From NCBI GenBank assembly GCA_963677225.1, contig OY781923.1, forward strand, positions 2,232,001-2,296,000: a DNA stretch of 64,000 nt. Reading direction: 5' to 3'. The notes under the pieces are model-generated. The model had not been told where the DNA came from and did not search any database. It was given only the letters and a program-made list of their open reading frames with translations. The position numbers and the translations under genes were made by a program. Positions 17,393 to 26,177 of this stretch are shown one piece after another; the stretch's first letter is position 1, and every line of letters starts with the position of its first letter. The stretch is from SABI01 sp028532915 (GTDB taxonomy: Bacteria; Spirochaetota; Spirochaetia; Sphaerochaetales; Sphaerochaetaceae).

Positions 17393-18373
17393 ATGAAAAA
17401 GAGAATATTAGGGAAAACAGGATTGGAAGTGTCGCAGGTCGGACTCGGTACATGGGCCATTGGTGCAGGATGGGGCAAAGTTGACGACAATGAAGCTTTG
17501 AAAGCCATTCAGACAGCTGCAGACAACGGGGTGAACTTCTTCGATACCGCCGATGTCTACGGCGACGGAAGAAGCGAGAGATTTCTCGCATCCATGTTCG
17601 AAGGACGGAAGGATATCTATATCGCGACAAAAGCCGGAAGAAATCTCAACCCTCATATAGCGAGCATGTATACTCCTGACAATATCCGTTCCTACATCCT
17701 GAAAAGTATCGAACGGCTAAAAGTCTCTTCACTCGACCTGCTGCAGCTTCACTGTCCCCCGACCGATGTCTATTACAATCCGGAACTGTTCGGTGCACTT
17801 GATGATATGGTCGAAGAAGGGTTGATCAGACACTATGGTGTCAGTGTCGAGAAGATCGAAGAGGCACTGAAAGCGATAGAGTATCCCGGAGTGGAGACGG
17901 TCCAGATCATATTCAACATGTTCAGACAGCGTCCGAATGAATTATTCTTCCGTGAAGCGAAGAAAAAGAATATCGGGATAATCGTAAGAGTACCGCTTGC
18001 AAGTGGTCTTCTTACCGGAAAGATGACAAAAGAGACCATCTTTGCAAAAGATGATCACCGGAACTTCAACCGTGACGGTTCTGCCTTCGACCGGGGAGAG
18101 ACCTTTGCGGGAGTCCGCTATGAAGAGGGCCTTCAGGCGGTGGAAGAACTGAGAGCGATAATACCTGAAGGTCTGACAATGGCCCAGTTCGCTCTTCGCT
18201 GGATTTTGATGTTCGATGAAGTGTCTACGGTTATCCCGGGAGCGAAGAACAGCTCTCAGGTGCTCGACAACCTCGCAGCATCCGAAGCTGCACCCCTTTC
18301 CGATGCTGTGATGAACAAAGTAGACCGTATCTATGATACCTATATCAAAAAGGATGTCCATCTCAGATGGTAG
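17393..18373 (+). CDS. Aldo/keto reductase
   Basis: A 326-residue NADPH-dependent oxidoreductase with a TIM barrel. The catalytic tetrad is visible: Asp and Tyr in DTADVYGDGRSE (about 51-62), Lys in ATKAGR and His in LQLHCPP; YGVSV and a C-terminal cofactor-binding IPGAKNSSQV also fit. Substrate is unknown. GAGGTT precedes the start. The gene is followed by a structured non-coding stretch and then an insertion sequence. Confidence 0.88.
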   Translation: MKKRILGKTGLEVSQVGLGTWAIGAGWGKVDDNEALKAIQTAADNGVNFFDTADVYGDGRSERFLASMFEGRKDIYIATKAGRNLNPHIASMYTPDNIRSYILKSIERLKVSSLDLLQLHCPPTDVYYNPELFGALDDMVEEGLIRHYGVSVEKIEEALKAIEYPGVETVQIIFNMFRQRPNELFFREAKKKNIGIIVRVPLASGLLTGKMTKETIFAKDDHRNFNRDGSAFDRGETFAGVRYEEGLQAVEELRAIIPEGLTMAQFALRWILMFDEVSTVIPGAKNSSQVLDNLAASEAAPLSDAVMNKVDRIYDTYIKKDVHLRW

Positions 18374-18394
18374 ATTGTGTTAATATTTCGTGAA

Positions 18395-18642
18395 TCGGCG
18401 GCTATCGGGCCAAACCACTTGACGAAGGGGTCGGTTTAGAAGTATGTTTCATGCATAACATTACTTCTGGTTCGATGAACAAGGCGGTTCGATTCCCCTG
18501 AGTAATAAAATTAACCGTTACTGGTTATAAAAAGGTGTAGATTTTTATACAACGATTAGGTGATTGTAAGAACAACCAGTTTTATGTCCCATGCTGGCAC
18601 TGCAAGTTGAACCGAAAATGTATAAAAACACACCTTTTTTGT
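18395..18642 (+). ncRNA. Candidate structured RNA downstream of the aldo/keto reductase
   Basis: Several stable pairings occur in a row. AGAAGTA...TTACTTCT forms a hairpin around 18439-18476. ATTACTT (about 18468) could instead pair with GAGTAAT (18500-18506), enclosing a T-arm-like loop GGTTCGATTCCCC. A long terminal stem joins 18529-18550 (AAGGTGT, ATTTTTATAC) to 18620-18640 (GTATAAAAA, ACACCTTTTTT), ending in a T run like a terminator. No known RNA family is recognised; the T-arm lacks a matching D-arm and anticodon. Most of this region (from 18447) is repeated exactly beyond the insertion sequence. Confidence 0.35.
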
Positions 18643-18704
18643 GTTTTCACCCTTCGTTCTTCTCCTCGAGATATGTCCACCTGTCCAAAGTAGTCTCAAG
18701 TTCT
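18447..18704 (+). repeat. 258-bp direct repeat, left copy (IS target duplication)
   Basis: This stretch is identical by eye to 20835-21092 (constant offset 2388, no gap). It contains most of the structured intergenic region and a duplicate of the last 58 bp of the ABC-F coding sequence with its stop codon. It ends exactly where the insertion sequence begins. A direct repeat of this length fits the IS1634 family, whose members are known for long, variable target duplications. Confidence 0.88.
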
Positions 18705-20834
18705 CCTGACTTCAGAAGCTGAAAAAGGTAAAATTAGATGTAAAACAAATAGCCATAAATAGTTATGGCTAGCGTGTTGTACAGATATGTGTAGCGAATT
18801 CATTCACGTGTTCATTTTTTTGTCTCTGCAATCAGTGATTTCATTTTCCCGAGGGTTAGGTATCGGTTTGAGAAGTCGATACCGAGTTCTTTGCCTATAT
18901 CATCGAGCACTTCGTCAAAGTGATCGAATGCGAACAGATTCCCGCCTACCAGCGTCCCACAGGCCTTTGAAAGACTTTCCTGGATACTTGAAGCTGAATA
19001 TTTCCATTCTAGCCTGTGCTGCAGCAGGCGCATCAGTACCATGGAGATGAAACACACCAGGAAGTGTGCCCGTATGCGGTCCTGAGTCCAGACGAATACG
19101 GGCCGTGCCTGGAGATCGCTCTTGGTAACTTTGAACGTCTCTTCAATCCTCCACAACCCATGGTACATGTCTACGATATCCAGATCCCCAAGCTCCCTGT
19201 TCAGTTCGAAGAATCCGTCCGATTTGGAAAAACGGCACCGCTGTCCATCCTTGAATGGCCGAGTTCCCTTCTCAAGGCCCCTGACATTGGTACAGATTAC
19301 ATAGTACCCATCAAGAGATTCCTCCTCACGAATTTTTTCCTCATCAAGGGAGAGTACGTAGGCATCTACATTGACGCCCTCACCCTTTGTATCGACAGGT
19401 TCCTTGAGAATATACTTCCGGCTGCCGAAGACCAGTTCAAGAGCATTCTTCGACGTACTTCCAATCAACCTGCGCGTCTTGTCCAACACCTTCTCACGTC
19501 CCTTGCGCTCGCGTTCGGCATACTTGCGACTCCACATAACAATCTGGTGTTCATTGATCTTCACTGTGGATTTTCCTCCGCTCGGCGAGGTTACCTTGAT
19601 GTAACGCGGCGTGGTTCGACTCTTGTACTTGAATTCCAGGATACCCGTATCCTTGTCGTACAACTCTGTGTACCCCTCTTGGTTCAGCATGTAGGCAGTG
19701 AATTTTGCATCTGCCTTTCTGGCCGAAGAGCTGATGACGTACCCTTTGTGTTTGAGAAGGATGTCGCGGATGTTATCCCCTCCCATCATACCCTTGTCAG
19801 CAACGACAATCATGTGTGACATGCCGAAATCGTCGAATGATGCATCCATCATCGGGATGAGCGTCTTACTGTCATGGCAGTTGCCCGGGAACAGCTCATA
19901 GGAGACCGGGATCCCCATTTCATCCATGAAGAGACCCAACTGAACGATCGGTGTGGTTCGGTGCTCTTTAGAATACCCCTTCTTGCGAAGTCCTTCACTT
20001 ACGACACCATCATCCCCGGTGATGTCAGTGTCATTCTCATCGATCTCGAAGTAATAGTTGGTTACATCGTAAAATAGCAGCAGCGTATCCCTGTGGTAGA
20101 TCCTGCATATTTTTTCATGCAGCTTCGCCATCAAATCAGTACGATACTTCAGCAGGAAATCGAGGCTCGAGTATACATTGTCCAGACTGTAGGCGCTGTC
20201 TTCCAGGAACGTATGACGTCCTTCCCACGCACCCTTCTTGGAATCGGGGAACAGCAGACGATTGAACACCAGCATCTTCAGCACGGAGTTTGGATTATGT
20301 TCCCGTTTCGTATAGCGTCTACGATTGTCCATGAACTCGTCAATTTCCAGCTGATGGTACAGCTTGGAAAAGGCGGCGTAGCCGATATTCTTGCGAAGCG
20401 TTTCGTTTTGAGGGATTTTCTCCTTCCCATCCAGGCTCAACCGGTACTGGTTCTTTCCCTCCTCAGCCTGCCGAGTAAGATCAGCTGCCCGTAATTTTGC
20501 CCATGCAATAGGATCTTCGTGTTCACGCTCCAGAACGTCGAGAAATCCAAGGTTTTCGATTACTCTGCTACGATTATTGCCAGTGCTCACATCACGGTAG
20601 GACTGAATGATACATACCGCTGTCCTGCCGGTCTTCTTGTTTGGGATCTGTCTGACGAACATCTTCTGCCTCCTAACGATAGTATACAACAGATGATGCC
20701 TCCAGTCAATTATCTATGATTATCTAACTATATATGTTTTTCAAAAAGACGTAAAAATAACCAGATTCTTCATCTGGCTTCGTTATTCCCTTGTTATCCT
20801 CCGTTTTTCACTCATGGCAACTTCTGAAGTCCGG
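18705..20834 (-). mobile_element. IS1634-family insertion sequence, complete
   Basis: The element is about 2.13 kb. Terminal inverted repeats share GACTTCAGAAG-Y-TG (18708-18721 and, inverted, 20818-20831), and the ends read CCTGAC and CCGGAC. It contains one intact transposase gene read leftward. It is flanked on both sides by a 258-bp identical sequence. Lack of divergence between the flanking copies and an intact transposase indicate a recent insertion. Confidence 0.88.
18812..20662 (-). CDS. IS1634-family (IS4 superfamily) DDE transposase
   Basis: A 616-residue transposase. The start at 20662 has AGGAGG 6 bp upstream; a longer frame begins at 20689. The DDE catalytic core is recognisable: LLFYDVTNYYFE with the first Asp, VVADKGMMGGDN with the second, and YHGLWRIEETFKVTK with the Glu and following Lys. 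This layout is that of IS1634-type enzymes, which act on the short terminal repeats of the element. The frame is uninterrupted, so the element may be active. Confidence 0.92.
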   Translation of the reverse strand: MFVRQIPNKKTGRTAVCIIQSYRDVSTGNNRSRVIENLGFLDVLEREHEDPIAWAKLRAADLTRQAEEGKNQYRLSLDGKEKIPQNETLRKNIGYAAFSKLYHQLEIDEFMDNRRRYTKREHNPNSVLKMLVFNRLLFPDSKKGAWEGRHTFLEDSAYSLDNVYSSLDFLLKYRTDLMAKLHEKICRIYHRDTLLLFYDVTNYYFEIDENDTDITGDDGVVSEGLRKKGYSKEHRTTPIVQLGLFMDEMGIPVSYELFPGNCHDSKTLIPMMDASFDDFGMSHMIVVADKGMMGGDNIRDILLKHKGYVISSSARKADAKFTAYMLNQEGYTELYDKDTGILEFKYKSRTTPRYIKVTSPSGGKSTVKINEHQIVMWSRKYAERERKGREKVLDKTRRLIGSTSKNALELVFGSRKYILKEPVDTKGEGVNVDAYVLSLDEEKIREEESLDGYYVICTNVRGLEKGTRPFKDGQRCRFSKSDGFFELNRELGDLDIVDMYHGLWRIEETFKVTKSDLQARPVFVWTQDRIRAHFLVCFISMVLMRLLQHRLEWKYSASSIQESLSKACGTLVGGNLFAFDHFDEVLDDIGKELGIDFSNRYLTLGKMKSLIAETKK

Positions 20835-21092
20835 TTTCATGCATAACATTACTTCTGGTTCGATGAACAAGGCGGTTCGATTCCCCTGAGTAATAAAATT
20901 AACCGTTACTGGTTATAAAAAGGTGTAGATTTTTATACAACGATTAGGTGATTGTAAGAACAACCAGTTTTATGTCCCATGCTGGCACTGCAAGTTGAAC
21001 CGAAAATGTATAAAAACACACCTTTTTTGTGTTTTCACCCTTCGTTCTTCTCCTCGAGATATGTCCACCTGTCCAAAGTAGTCTCAAGTTCT
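20835..21092 (+). repeat. 258-bp direct repeat, right copy (IS target duplication)
   Basis: This copy is identical by eye to 18447-18704. Its right part is the genuine 3' end of the ABC-F gene (stop at 21035), so the gene was restored intact by the long duplication rather than broken by insertion. Confidence 0.88.
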
Positions 21093-22894
21093 TGCTGACA
21101 TTCCTGATATCTCATAGTTCTCTCTTTCAGGTCTGAAGGGTCTGTGAGGGGGTCGGCAAACGACTGTTCCAGCTGGGCGATCTCGCTTTCCAGAGATTCG
21201 ATGACATCCGTGATCGATTCCAGCTCCTTTTTCTCCTTGAAAGTAAGCCCTTCTTTCCTCTGTACTGTACGATTCTCTCTCTTTTTGACGTTTTTCGGCC
21301 GGAGGGTGATCTGTTCCTTCTTTTCTTCCCAGTCACTGTATGTTCCGGGGAATTTTTCGATGTTGCCCTGTTCGCCGAAGACAAAGAGAGTGTCTACACA
21401 CGCGTCGAGGAACGCTCTATCGTGAGATGCGATGAGAACACAACCGTCGAAATCAGAGATAAAATTCTCGGTCTGCCCTATCGTCTCGATATCGAGATCA
21501 TTAGTAGGTTCATCGAGAAGAAGGAAGTTGGGGTTTCTTGCAAGGATGCTCACCAGATAGAGGCGGCGCCTCTCCCCTCCGCTCAGAAGCGAGATGCTCT
21601 GGCGGTGTTGGGATGATGGAAAACCGAACATCTCCAGAAATCGCGATGCGCTCACGGTGAGCCCCTTCTCCACAGTGATATTTTCCGCGATGTCTCTTAT
21701 GAATTCCAGAACGGTCATCGAGAAATCGATCAGAGCATCAAGTTGATCATAGTAGGCGATACGGGTATGCGCCCCGTAGGAGATACTGCCGCTGTCGAGA
21801 TCGACCCGACCGGCTATGATATTCATAAACGTCGATTTACCGCTCCCATTGGGACCTATCAGTCCGATTTTCTCTCCTTTGAGAAACGAGTGGGTAAATT
21901 CGGAAAATACGGTATGTCCGTCATAGGTCTTTGTGATACTGTCAAGATCTATTATCTTCTTTGATGTTCTGCTGCTTACCGAGGAGAACTCCCGGCGCGA
22001 CTTCTGAGGGGTGACAACAAGATCTTTGAGCTGTTCTATTCTCTCGATCCTCCCAGCCGCCTTCGTCGTCCTGGCTCTGGCGCCCCGTTGAAGCCATTTC
22101 AGTTCGGTACGCAGGATATTCTTGATGCGTTCCTGCTGAGATTGCTGGGCCCGGTAGCGCTCCTCCTTTCTCTCAAGGTAGGTGGTATACGATCCGGGAT
22201 AGGTATAGAGGTTTCTCTGGTCGAGTTCGAAGATCATCTGGCAGACTTCTTCAAGGAAATAGCGGTCGTGAGTGACGATCATCGTTGTCACCTGATTGGC
22301 GATCAGATACTGCTGGACCCATTTGATCGTTGGGATGTCGAGATGGTTTGTGATCTCATCGAGAAGCACCAGATCGCAGTCTGTCGCAAAAGTGCGGGCG
22401 ATCGCGACCTTCTTCACCATACCGCCGGAAAGCTGTCCCATGGAATCGGTCAGAGAAGGTCCTGCCATCTCGCTTAAAAGAGACTCATACCGGTTGACGA
22501 TATTCCATCCATCCGAAAGTTCTATTTCATGCTGAAGTTCACTGAGCTGTACCCTCAGCTTCCCTGAGTCTTTCTGAGAAAGGAGGCTGCGGTAGCGCGT
22601 GAGGGTTCTGATGTGAGGATGATCCCCTCTGTAAAGAAAATCTTCCACGCTTTCGTTTTCATCGAACTCGATGCGCTGGGGAAGAAATGCGATATAAGCA
22701 TCCTTCTTGTAGCTGACAGTACCTTCATCGGCACCTGTCAGACCATAGAGGATCTTGAGAAGAGTACTCTTTCCGCAACCGTTGCTCCCGATCAGCCCGA
22801 TACGCATACCTGAATCAATGCCGAAAGAGAGCTTCGTGAACAGAGGGGCATCTTTTACTGTCTTTTCCAAATCTTCAACTGAAACAATGACCAT
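21035..22894 (-). CDS. ABC-F family ATPase (Uup-like)
   Basis: A 619-residue soluble protein with two ABC cassettes and no membrane part. Cassette 1 has GSNGCGKST and the signature LSGGMVKK; cassette 2 has GPNGSGKST and LSGGERRRLYL with LLDEPTNDLD. The linker contains the R-rich AKAAGR-type stretch (RGARARTTKAAGRIER), and the C-terminus is a coiled-coil domain (about 535-615) as in Uup. ABC-F proteins act on the ribosome or, for Uup, in DNA or ribosome maintenance. The start at 22894 (MVIVSVEDLEK) matches the family better than an ATG at 22930. Its 3' end lies inside the IS target duplication. Confidence 0.9.
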   Translation of the reverse strand: MVIVSVEDLEKTVKDAPLFTKLSFGIDSGMRIGLIGSNGCGKSTLLKILYGLTGADEGTVSYKKDAYIAFLPQRIEFDENESVEDFLYRGDHPHIRTLTRYRSLLSQKDSGKLRVQLSELQHEIELSDGWNIVNRYESLLSEMAGPSLTDSMGQLSGGMVKKVAIARTFATDCDLVLLDEITNHLDIPTIKWVQQYLIANQVTTMIVTHDRYFLEEVCQMIFELDQRNLYTYPGSYTTYLERKEERYRAQQSQQERIKNILRTELKWLQRGARARTTKAAGRIERIEQLKDLVVTPQKSRREFSSVSSRTSKKIIDLDSITKTYDGHTVFSEFTHSFLKGEKIGLIGPNGSGKSTFMNIIAGRVDLDSGSISYGAHTRIAYYDQLDALIDFSMTVLEFIRDIAENITVEKGLTVSASRFLEMFGFPSSQHRQSISLLSGGERRRLYLVSILARNPNFLLLDEPTNDLDIETIGQTENFISDFDGCVLIASHDRAFLDACVDTLFVFGEQGNIEKFPGTYSDWEEKKEQITLRPKNVKKRENRTVQRKEGLTFKEKKELESITDVIESLESEIAQLEQSFADPLTDPSDLKERTMRYQECQQELETTLDRWTYLEEKNEG

Positions 22895-22926
22895 AGATGC
22901 ACAGTATCTCATGCATCTGTGTTGAT

Positions 22927-23118
22927 TCAAGTATCAAAGGAAAATTCTTCGCTATCGGAAAGATCTTCGTCGAAGAAAAGGTCTTCTCTGTCTCTCTGGA
23001 AATCTTTCCGGCGTTTCGCCTTTCTTTCCTTTCCTTCGAGCAACTCTGAAAGATCCCAGTCAGGGTCTCTCTCGTAATCGGGTTTCCTTCTGATAGTGGC
23101 GCGCATTCCCCGTTTCAT
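22927..23118 (-). CDS. Small highly charged hypothetical protein
   Basis: A 63-residue protein with a strong ribosome site (GAGGAG 6 bp before the ATG). About half of it is Lys, Arg, Asp or Glu; a basic N-terminal half (KRGMRATIRRK) is followed by an acidic tail (FFDEDLSDSEEFSFD). It has no membrane segment or known motif. Its stop lies 32 bp before the likely ABC-F start, so it is probably cotranscribed with that gene and might be linked to ribosome function; this is a guess from context. Confidence 0.55.
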   Translation of the reverse strand: MKRGMRATIRRKPDYERDPDWDLSELLEGKERKAKRRKDFQRDREDLFFDEDLSDSEEFSFDT

Positions 23119-23170
23119 AGCCTACTCCTCTGCATCAGAAAGCTGATGCGAAACAAGCATGAAAGATCAA

Positions 23171-23614
23171 TTACTGAACAATCTCGTACGGCCAGGAGTT
23201 GAGCCCGCCGAAATCGTAGACGTTTATATATCCAAGCGAGGCCAGTTTACGTGCCGCCTGCGAACTACGATTCCCGCTTCTGCAGTAGACCAGAATCACT
23301 GCATGTTTATCAGGCAGCATGTCGATTCTCCCTTCCGTAGAGATCTCTTCGTTCGGGAGCAACAGGGCTCCCTCTATGTGTCCGCTATTATATTCGCTTT
23401 CAGTCCGTACATCAACAATTATCAGCTGGTTTTGAGAATCCATCATCTCTTTCGCCATCTGTGGGGAAATCTTTCTGTATTGAGCCGTCATGGCTGACAT
23501 CATATCCAATCCTTCCTCAGAGTCTCCGCTTTGAGAACGGTTGGCACATCCTGCGGCGAAAAGAGTCACGGCAATCAGTAGTACGGGCAGTATAGATTTA
23601 GTCGAATTAGTCAT
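23171..23614 (-). CDS. Rhodanese-domain lipoprotein
   Basis: A 147-residue protein with a lipoprotein signal peptide (hydrophobic core PVLLIAVTLF, lipobox LFAAGC, Cys near 23) and a single rhodanese domain (about 48-145). The active-site loop CRSGNRSSQAA contains the catalytic Cys and a six-residue loop of sulfurtransferase type. Start of domain motif: LIIVDVRTESEYNSGHIEGA. It is expected to be anchored in an envelope membrane and to handle sulfane sulfur there. It is transcribed alone or with the KtrAB pair upstream (50 bp gap). Confidence 0.88.
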   Translation of the reverse strand: MTNSTKSILPVLLIAVTLFAAGCANRSQSGDSEEGLDMMSAMTAQYRKISPQMAKEMMDSQNQLIIVDVRTESEYNSGHIEGALLLPNEEISTEGRIDMLPDKHAVILVYCRSGNRSSQAARKLASLGYINVYDFGGLNSWPYEIVQ

Positions 23615-23664
23615 GGCATTATTCCCCTATTCACCCATTATAACAAACAAGCGGCACATTAGTT

Positions 23665-24342
23665 TCATAGATTCGAATTTTCTTTGATAAAAGACGAAAT
23701 ATCATCATTTTTCCCGATAACGACGATTTCATCCAGTTTCAACAGCTCGGTTTCAGACCCGATCTGAACTCTTGTTTTCTCATCACGGGTCAACGCTATG
23801 ATATTGAGCCGGTATTTAGCGCGGAAATTGATCTCCCCGATCGTCTTCTTGTCGAATTTTTCCGACAGAGAGATTTCCGTGATACTGATATCATCGTCAA
23901 GTTCGAGAAAATCGAGAGTACGGAGGGTCAGAAGGGATTTTGCAAGCCTCACTCCGCTGTCCACCTCGGGAAGGATCACTTCGGCCCCGATCTTCTCGAG
24001 GACCCGCTGGTGATCGTCATTCATCGCCTTCGATATGACCCGGGGAATCTCACACTCGATCACGTGCATCGTCGCAAGTATGTTCGATTCGATATCCTTT
24101 CCGATGCATACTATCACAGTACCGCAGTGACTGATACCGGATTCTTCAAGAACGTCTCTGCTGATCGAGGTGACTATATGGGCATTGGTGATGAAATCTT
24201 TGACCGATCCGAGCTTTCCCTCATCGATATCCAGAACAACCACCCTTTTTTTCGCTTTTGCCAGCTCAAGCGCCAGTGCTGTACCGAACCTGCCAAGGCC
24301 TATTATCCCGTATGCGTTCGGATCATGCTGATTCTTTTTCAT
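23665..24342 (-). CDS. ktrA: Potassium uptake regulatory subunit (KtrA/TrkA)
   Basis: A 225-residue cytosolic RCK protein. The N-terminal Rossmann domain has GLGRFGTALALELAKAKK (nucleotide-binding GxGxxG) with an acidic residue at the end of the second strand (VVLDIDE), and the C-terminal part is an RCK_C domain. Rings of such subunits gate the membrane KtrB/TrkH channel in response to ATP/ADP or NAD(H). It lies 18 bp after the ktrB gene. Confidence 0.9.
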   Translation of the reverse strand: MKKNQHDPNAYGIIGLGRFGTALALELAKAKKRVVVLDIDEGKLGSVKDFITNAHIVTSISRDVLEESGISHCGTVIVCIGKDIESNILATMHVIECEIPRVISKAMNDDHQRVLEKIGAEVILPEVDSGVRLAKSLLTLRTLDFLELDDDISITEISLSEKFDKKTIGEINFRAKYRLNIIALTRDEKTRVQIGSETELLKLDEIVVIGKNDDISSFIKENSNL

Positions 24343-24360
24343 TGCTCTCCCCCCCCTATT

Positions 24361-25662
24361 TTATCCGATGAAGACTCTTTCCTGAATAGACCGGAGATTG
24401 GTCTCTTTCGTTACTATATTTGCAGCGATTGTTATCGGACCCACTCTTCCTATGAACATTGCGATCATGACAAAGATCTTCGAAAACGAATTAAGGTTTC
24501 CCGTTATTCCAGTCGAAAGTCCCACGGTCGCAAAAGCCGAGACACTTTCGAACAGTACTTCGAACATGGTGAACTGCCCCCGTTCCGAAAGGAGGATCAG
24601 CCATGTCGTCCCGATGATCGTCAGAATTCCGAGCAGAACCACCTGATACGCTTTCAACACACTTTCGCTGCTGATCCGGCGTGAGAATACCGACACATCT
24701 TTTCTTCTCTGCATCGTGAGCAGACTCAGAAGCAGCGTAAATACCGTCGTCGTCTTCACTCCGCCACCGGTCGATCCGGGAGATGCCCCGATGAACATCA
24801 GAATGATCAATGTCCATATCTCCACCTGATACAGTGAAGAGATATCGAGAGTGGAAAATCCGGCAGTCCTGCTTGTAACGCTCAGAAACAGAGATTCAAA
24901 GACGCTTTTCCCGCCGGACAGTAAAAAGACGGCAGCCCCCGCGATGATGAGAACAGCAGTCGATGTGAGTACCATCTTCGTATGCATGGTAAGCTGTCTC
25001 CAGCGCAGTCTCTTTCTCAACAGATCTGCTATCACGAAAAATCCGAGCCCGCCGACTATGATGAGCATCATTGTGACGCTCAGGTAGTATCCGTTAGCTG
25101 CGTACAGATCTATCGACTGGGAACCCCGCAGGATATCGAATCCTGCGTTGTTAAAGGAGCTGACAGCGTGAAAGGCACTGTGTCCAAGACTCTCCAGCAC
25201 GCTGAAGTCTTCCCTGTATACAGGATATAAGAGAACCATACCGATCGTCTGAGCGCCCAAAGAGGTGAAGACGACGGTCTTGAGCACCTTGACTGCCCCT
25301 TTCAGAGTTCCCAGATTGTACGATTCGCTGATGATCGACCTGCCCGACACCCCTACTCTGAGTCCCAGAAAAAGTGCGATCGAGATGATCATCGTTGCAA
25401 CACCCATGCCGCCGATCATGATCAGTACGGCGAGGATCACCTTTCCGAAGACTGTAAGGGATGATGCGATATCGACAGTCGACAGTCCTGTGACGCAGAC
25501 TGCACTCACTGATGTGAAAAGAGCATCAATATAGGAAAAGGAAAAGCTTTTTGCATGACTGAAAGGCAGCGAGAGCAGCAACGACCCGATTAATATAGCC
25601 GAGAAAAATCCTATGAAGAGATAACGTTGAGGACTCACCGGTCTTTTGATCTCGATACTCAT
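24361..25662 (-). CDS. ktrB: Potassium uptake membrane subunit (KtrB/TrkH)
   Basis: A 433-residue integral membrane protein with about ten hydrophobic segments arranged as four M1-P-M2 repeats. Selectivity-filter-like segments include SAVCVTGLS, SSFNNAGFD, SRTAGFSTLD and SAFATVGLS, each with the conserved Gly; GASPGSTGGGVKTTT is the usual third-repeat feature. It imports K+ (probably Na+-coupled) together with the downstream RCK subunit. The start at 25662 (MSIEIKRPVSPQ) matches the family; six residues longer is possible. It is divergent from the YtrA-type regulator. Confidence 0.9.
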   Translation of the reverse strand: MSIEIKRPVSPQRYLFIGFFSAILIGSLLLSLPFSHAKSFSFSYIDALFTSVSAVCVTGLSTVDIASSLTVFGKVILAVLIMIGGMGVATMIISIALFLGLRVGVSGRSIISESYNLGTLKGAVKVLKTVVFTSLGAQTIGMVLLYPVYREDFSVLESLGHSAFHAVSSFNNAGFDILRGSQSIDLYAANGYYLSVTMMLIIVGGLGFFVIADLLRKRLRWRQLTMHTKMVLTSTAVLIIAGAAVFLLSGGKSVFESLFLSVTSRTAGFSTLDISSLYQVEIWTLIILMFIGASPGSTGGGVKTTTVFTLLLSLLTMQRRKDVSVFSRRISSESVLKAYQVVLLGILTIIGTTWLILLSERGQFTMFEVLFESVSAFATVGLSTGITGNLNSFSKIFVMIAMFIGRVGPITIAANIVTKETNLRSIQERVFIG

Positions 25663-25705
25663 GATGAGACACTGTATCACTAGTTGCCGAAGTAAATCAA
25701 TAATA

Positions 25706-25734
25706 TTGACATTGTACTAATGTACTAGTACAAT
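25706..25734 (+). promoter_or_regulatory. Promoter and YtrA-type operator
   Basis: TTGACA (25706-25711) and TACAAT (25729-25734) have the ideal 17-bp spacing. Inside lies the dyad TTGTACT-N8-AGTACAA (25712-25733), with a second nested palindrome GTACTAGTAC. YtrA-subfamily GntR repressors bind GTACTA/TAGTAC-type dyads, so autoregulation by the next gene is very likely. Confidence 0.72.
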
Positions 25735-25757
25735 AACCTCAAGGAGAGAGATCGAAT

Positions 25758-26177
25758 ATGATCGAAGAGTTGCAATCCATCCGATTCTCATTGGAAACGA
25801 CGAGCGGGATTCCCTTCTACAAACAGATCATCCACCAGGTGGAGATGGGAATAACTGACGGAAGGCTTCAACCGGGGATGAAACTGCCCACAGTACGATC
25901 TCTGGCAGTCGAGCTGAGGATCAACCCGAACACCGTTGCCCGTGCGTATAACGAGATGGAGATCAGAAACCTCGTGGAGACCCAGCAGGGAAGCGGCACG
26001 TTCGTGAAATCCCAGCAGGAAGATATCGATCAGATGAAAAGGGAGAGGATCCTGAGCGAGATCACCCGGACATACATCTCTCACGCATCATCTTATGGTT
26101 TCACACTTGAAGAAATATCATCTCATATACATGATCTGCTGCTTGAGAAACAGCTGCCGAAAGGAGGAAAGAAATGA
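25758..26177 (+). CDS. GntR-family repressor, YtrA subfamily
   Basis: A 139-residue regulator with an N-terminal winged helix (about 12-80: PFYKQIIHQVEMGITDGRLQPGMKLPTVR, and LRINPNTVARAYNEME) and only a short helical C-terminal region, as in the YtrA subfamily, which controls ABC transporter operons. It is the first gene of a seven-gene operon; its TGA overlaps the next ATG. The operator-like dyad lies in its own promoter. The effector is unknown; in Firmicutes relatives respond to cell-wall or lipid stress. Confidence 0.87.
   Translation: MIEELQSIRFSLETTSGIPFYKQIIHQVEMGITDGRLQPGMKLPTVRSLAVELRINPNTVARAYNEMEIRNLVETQQGSGTFVKSQQEDIDQMKRERILSEITRTYISHASSYGFTLEEISSHIHDLLLEKQLPKGGKK

Noticed and set aside
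18447..18510. Possible tRNA or tmRNA because of GGTTCGATTCCCC
   Set aside because: No complete set of arms, no acceptor with CCA and no tmRNA 5' consensus; only a T-arm-like loop remains.
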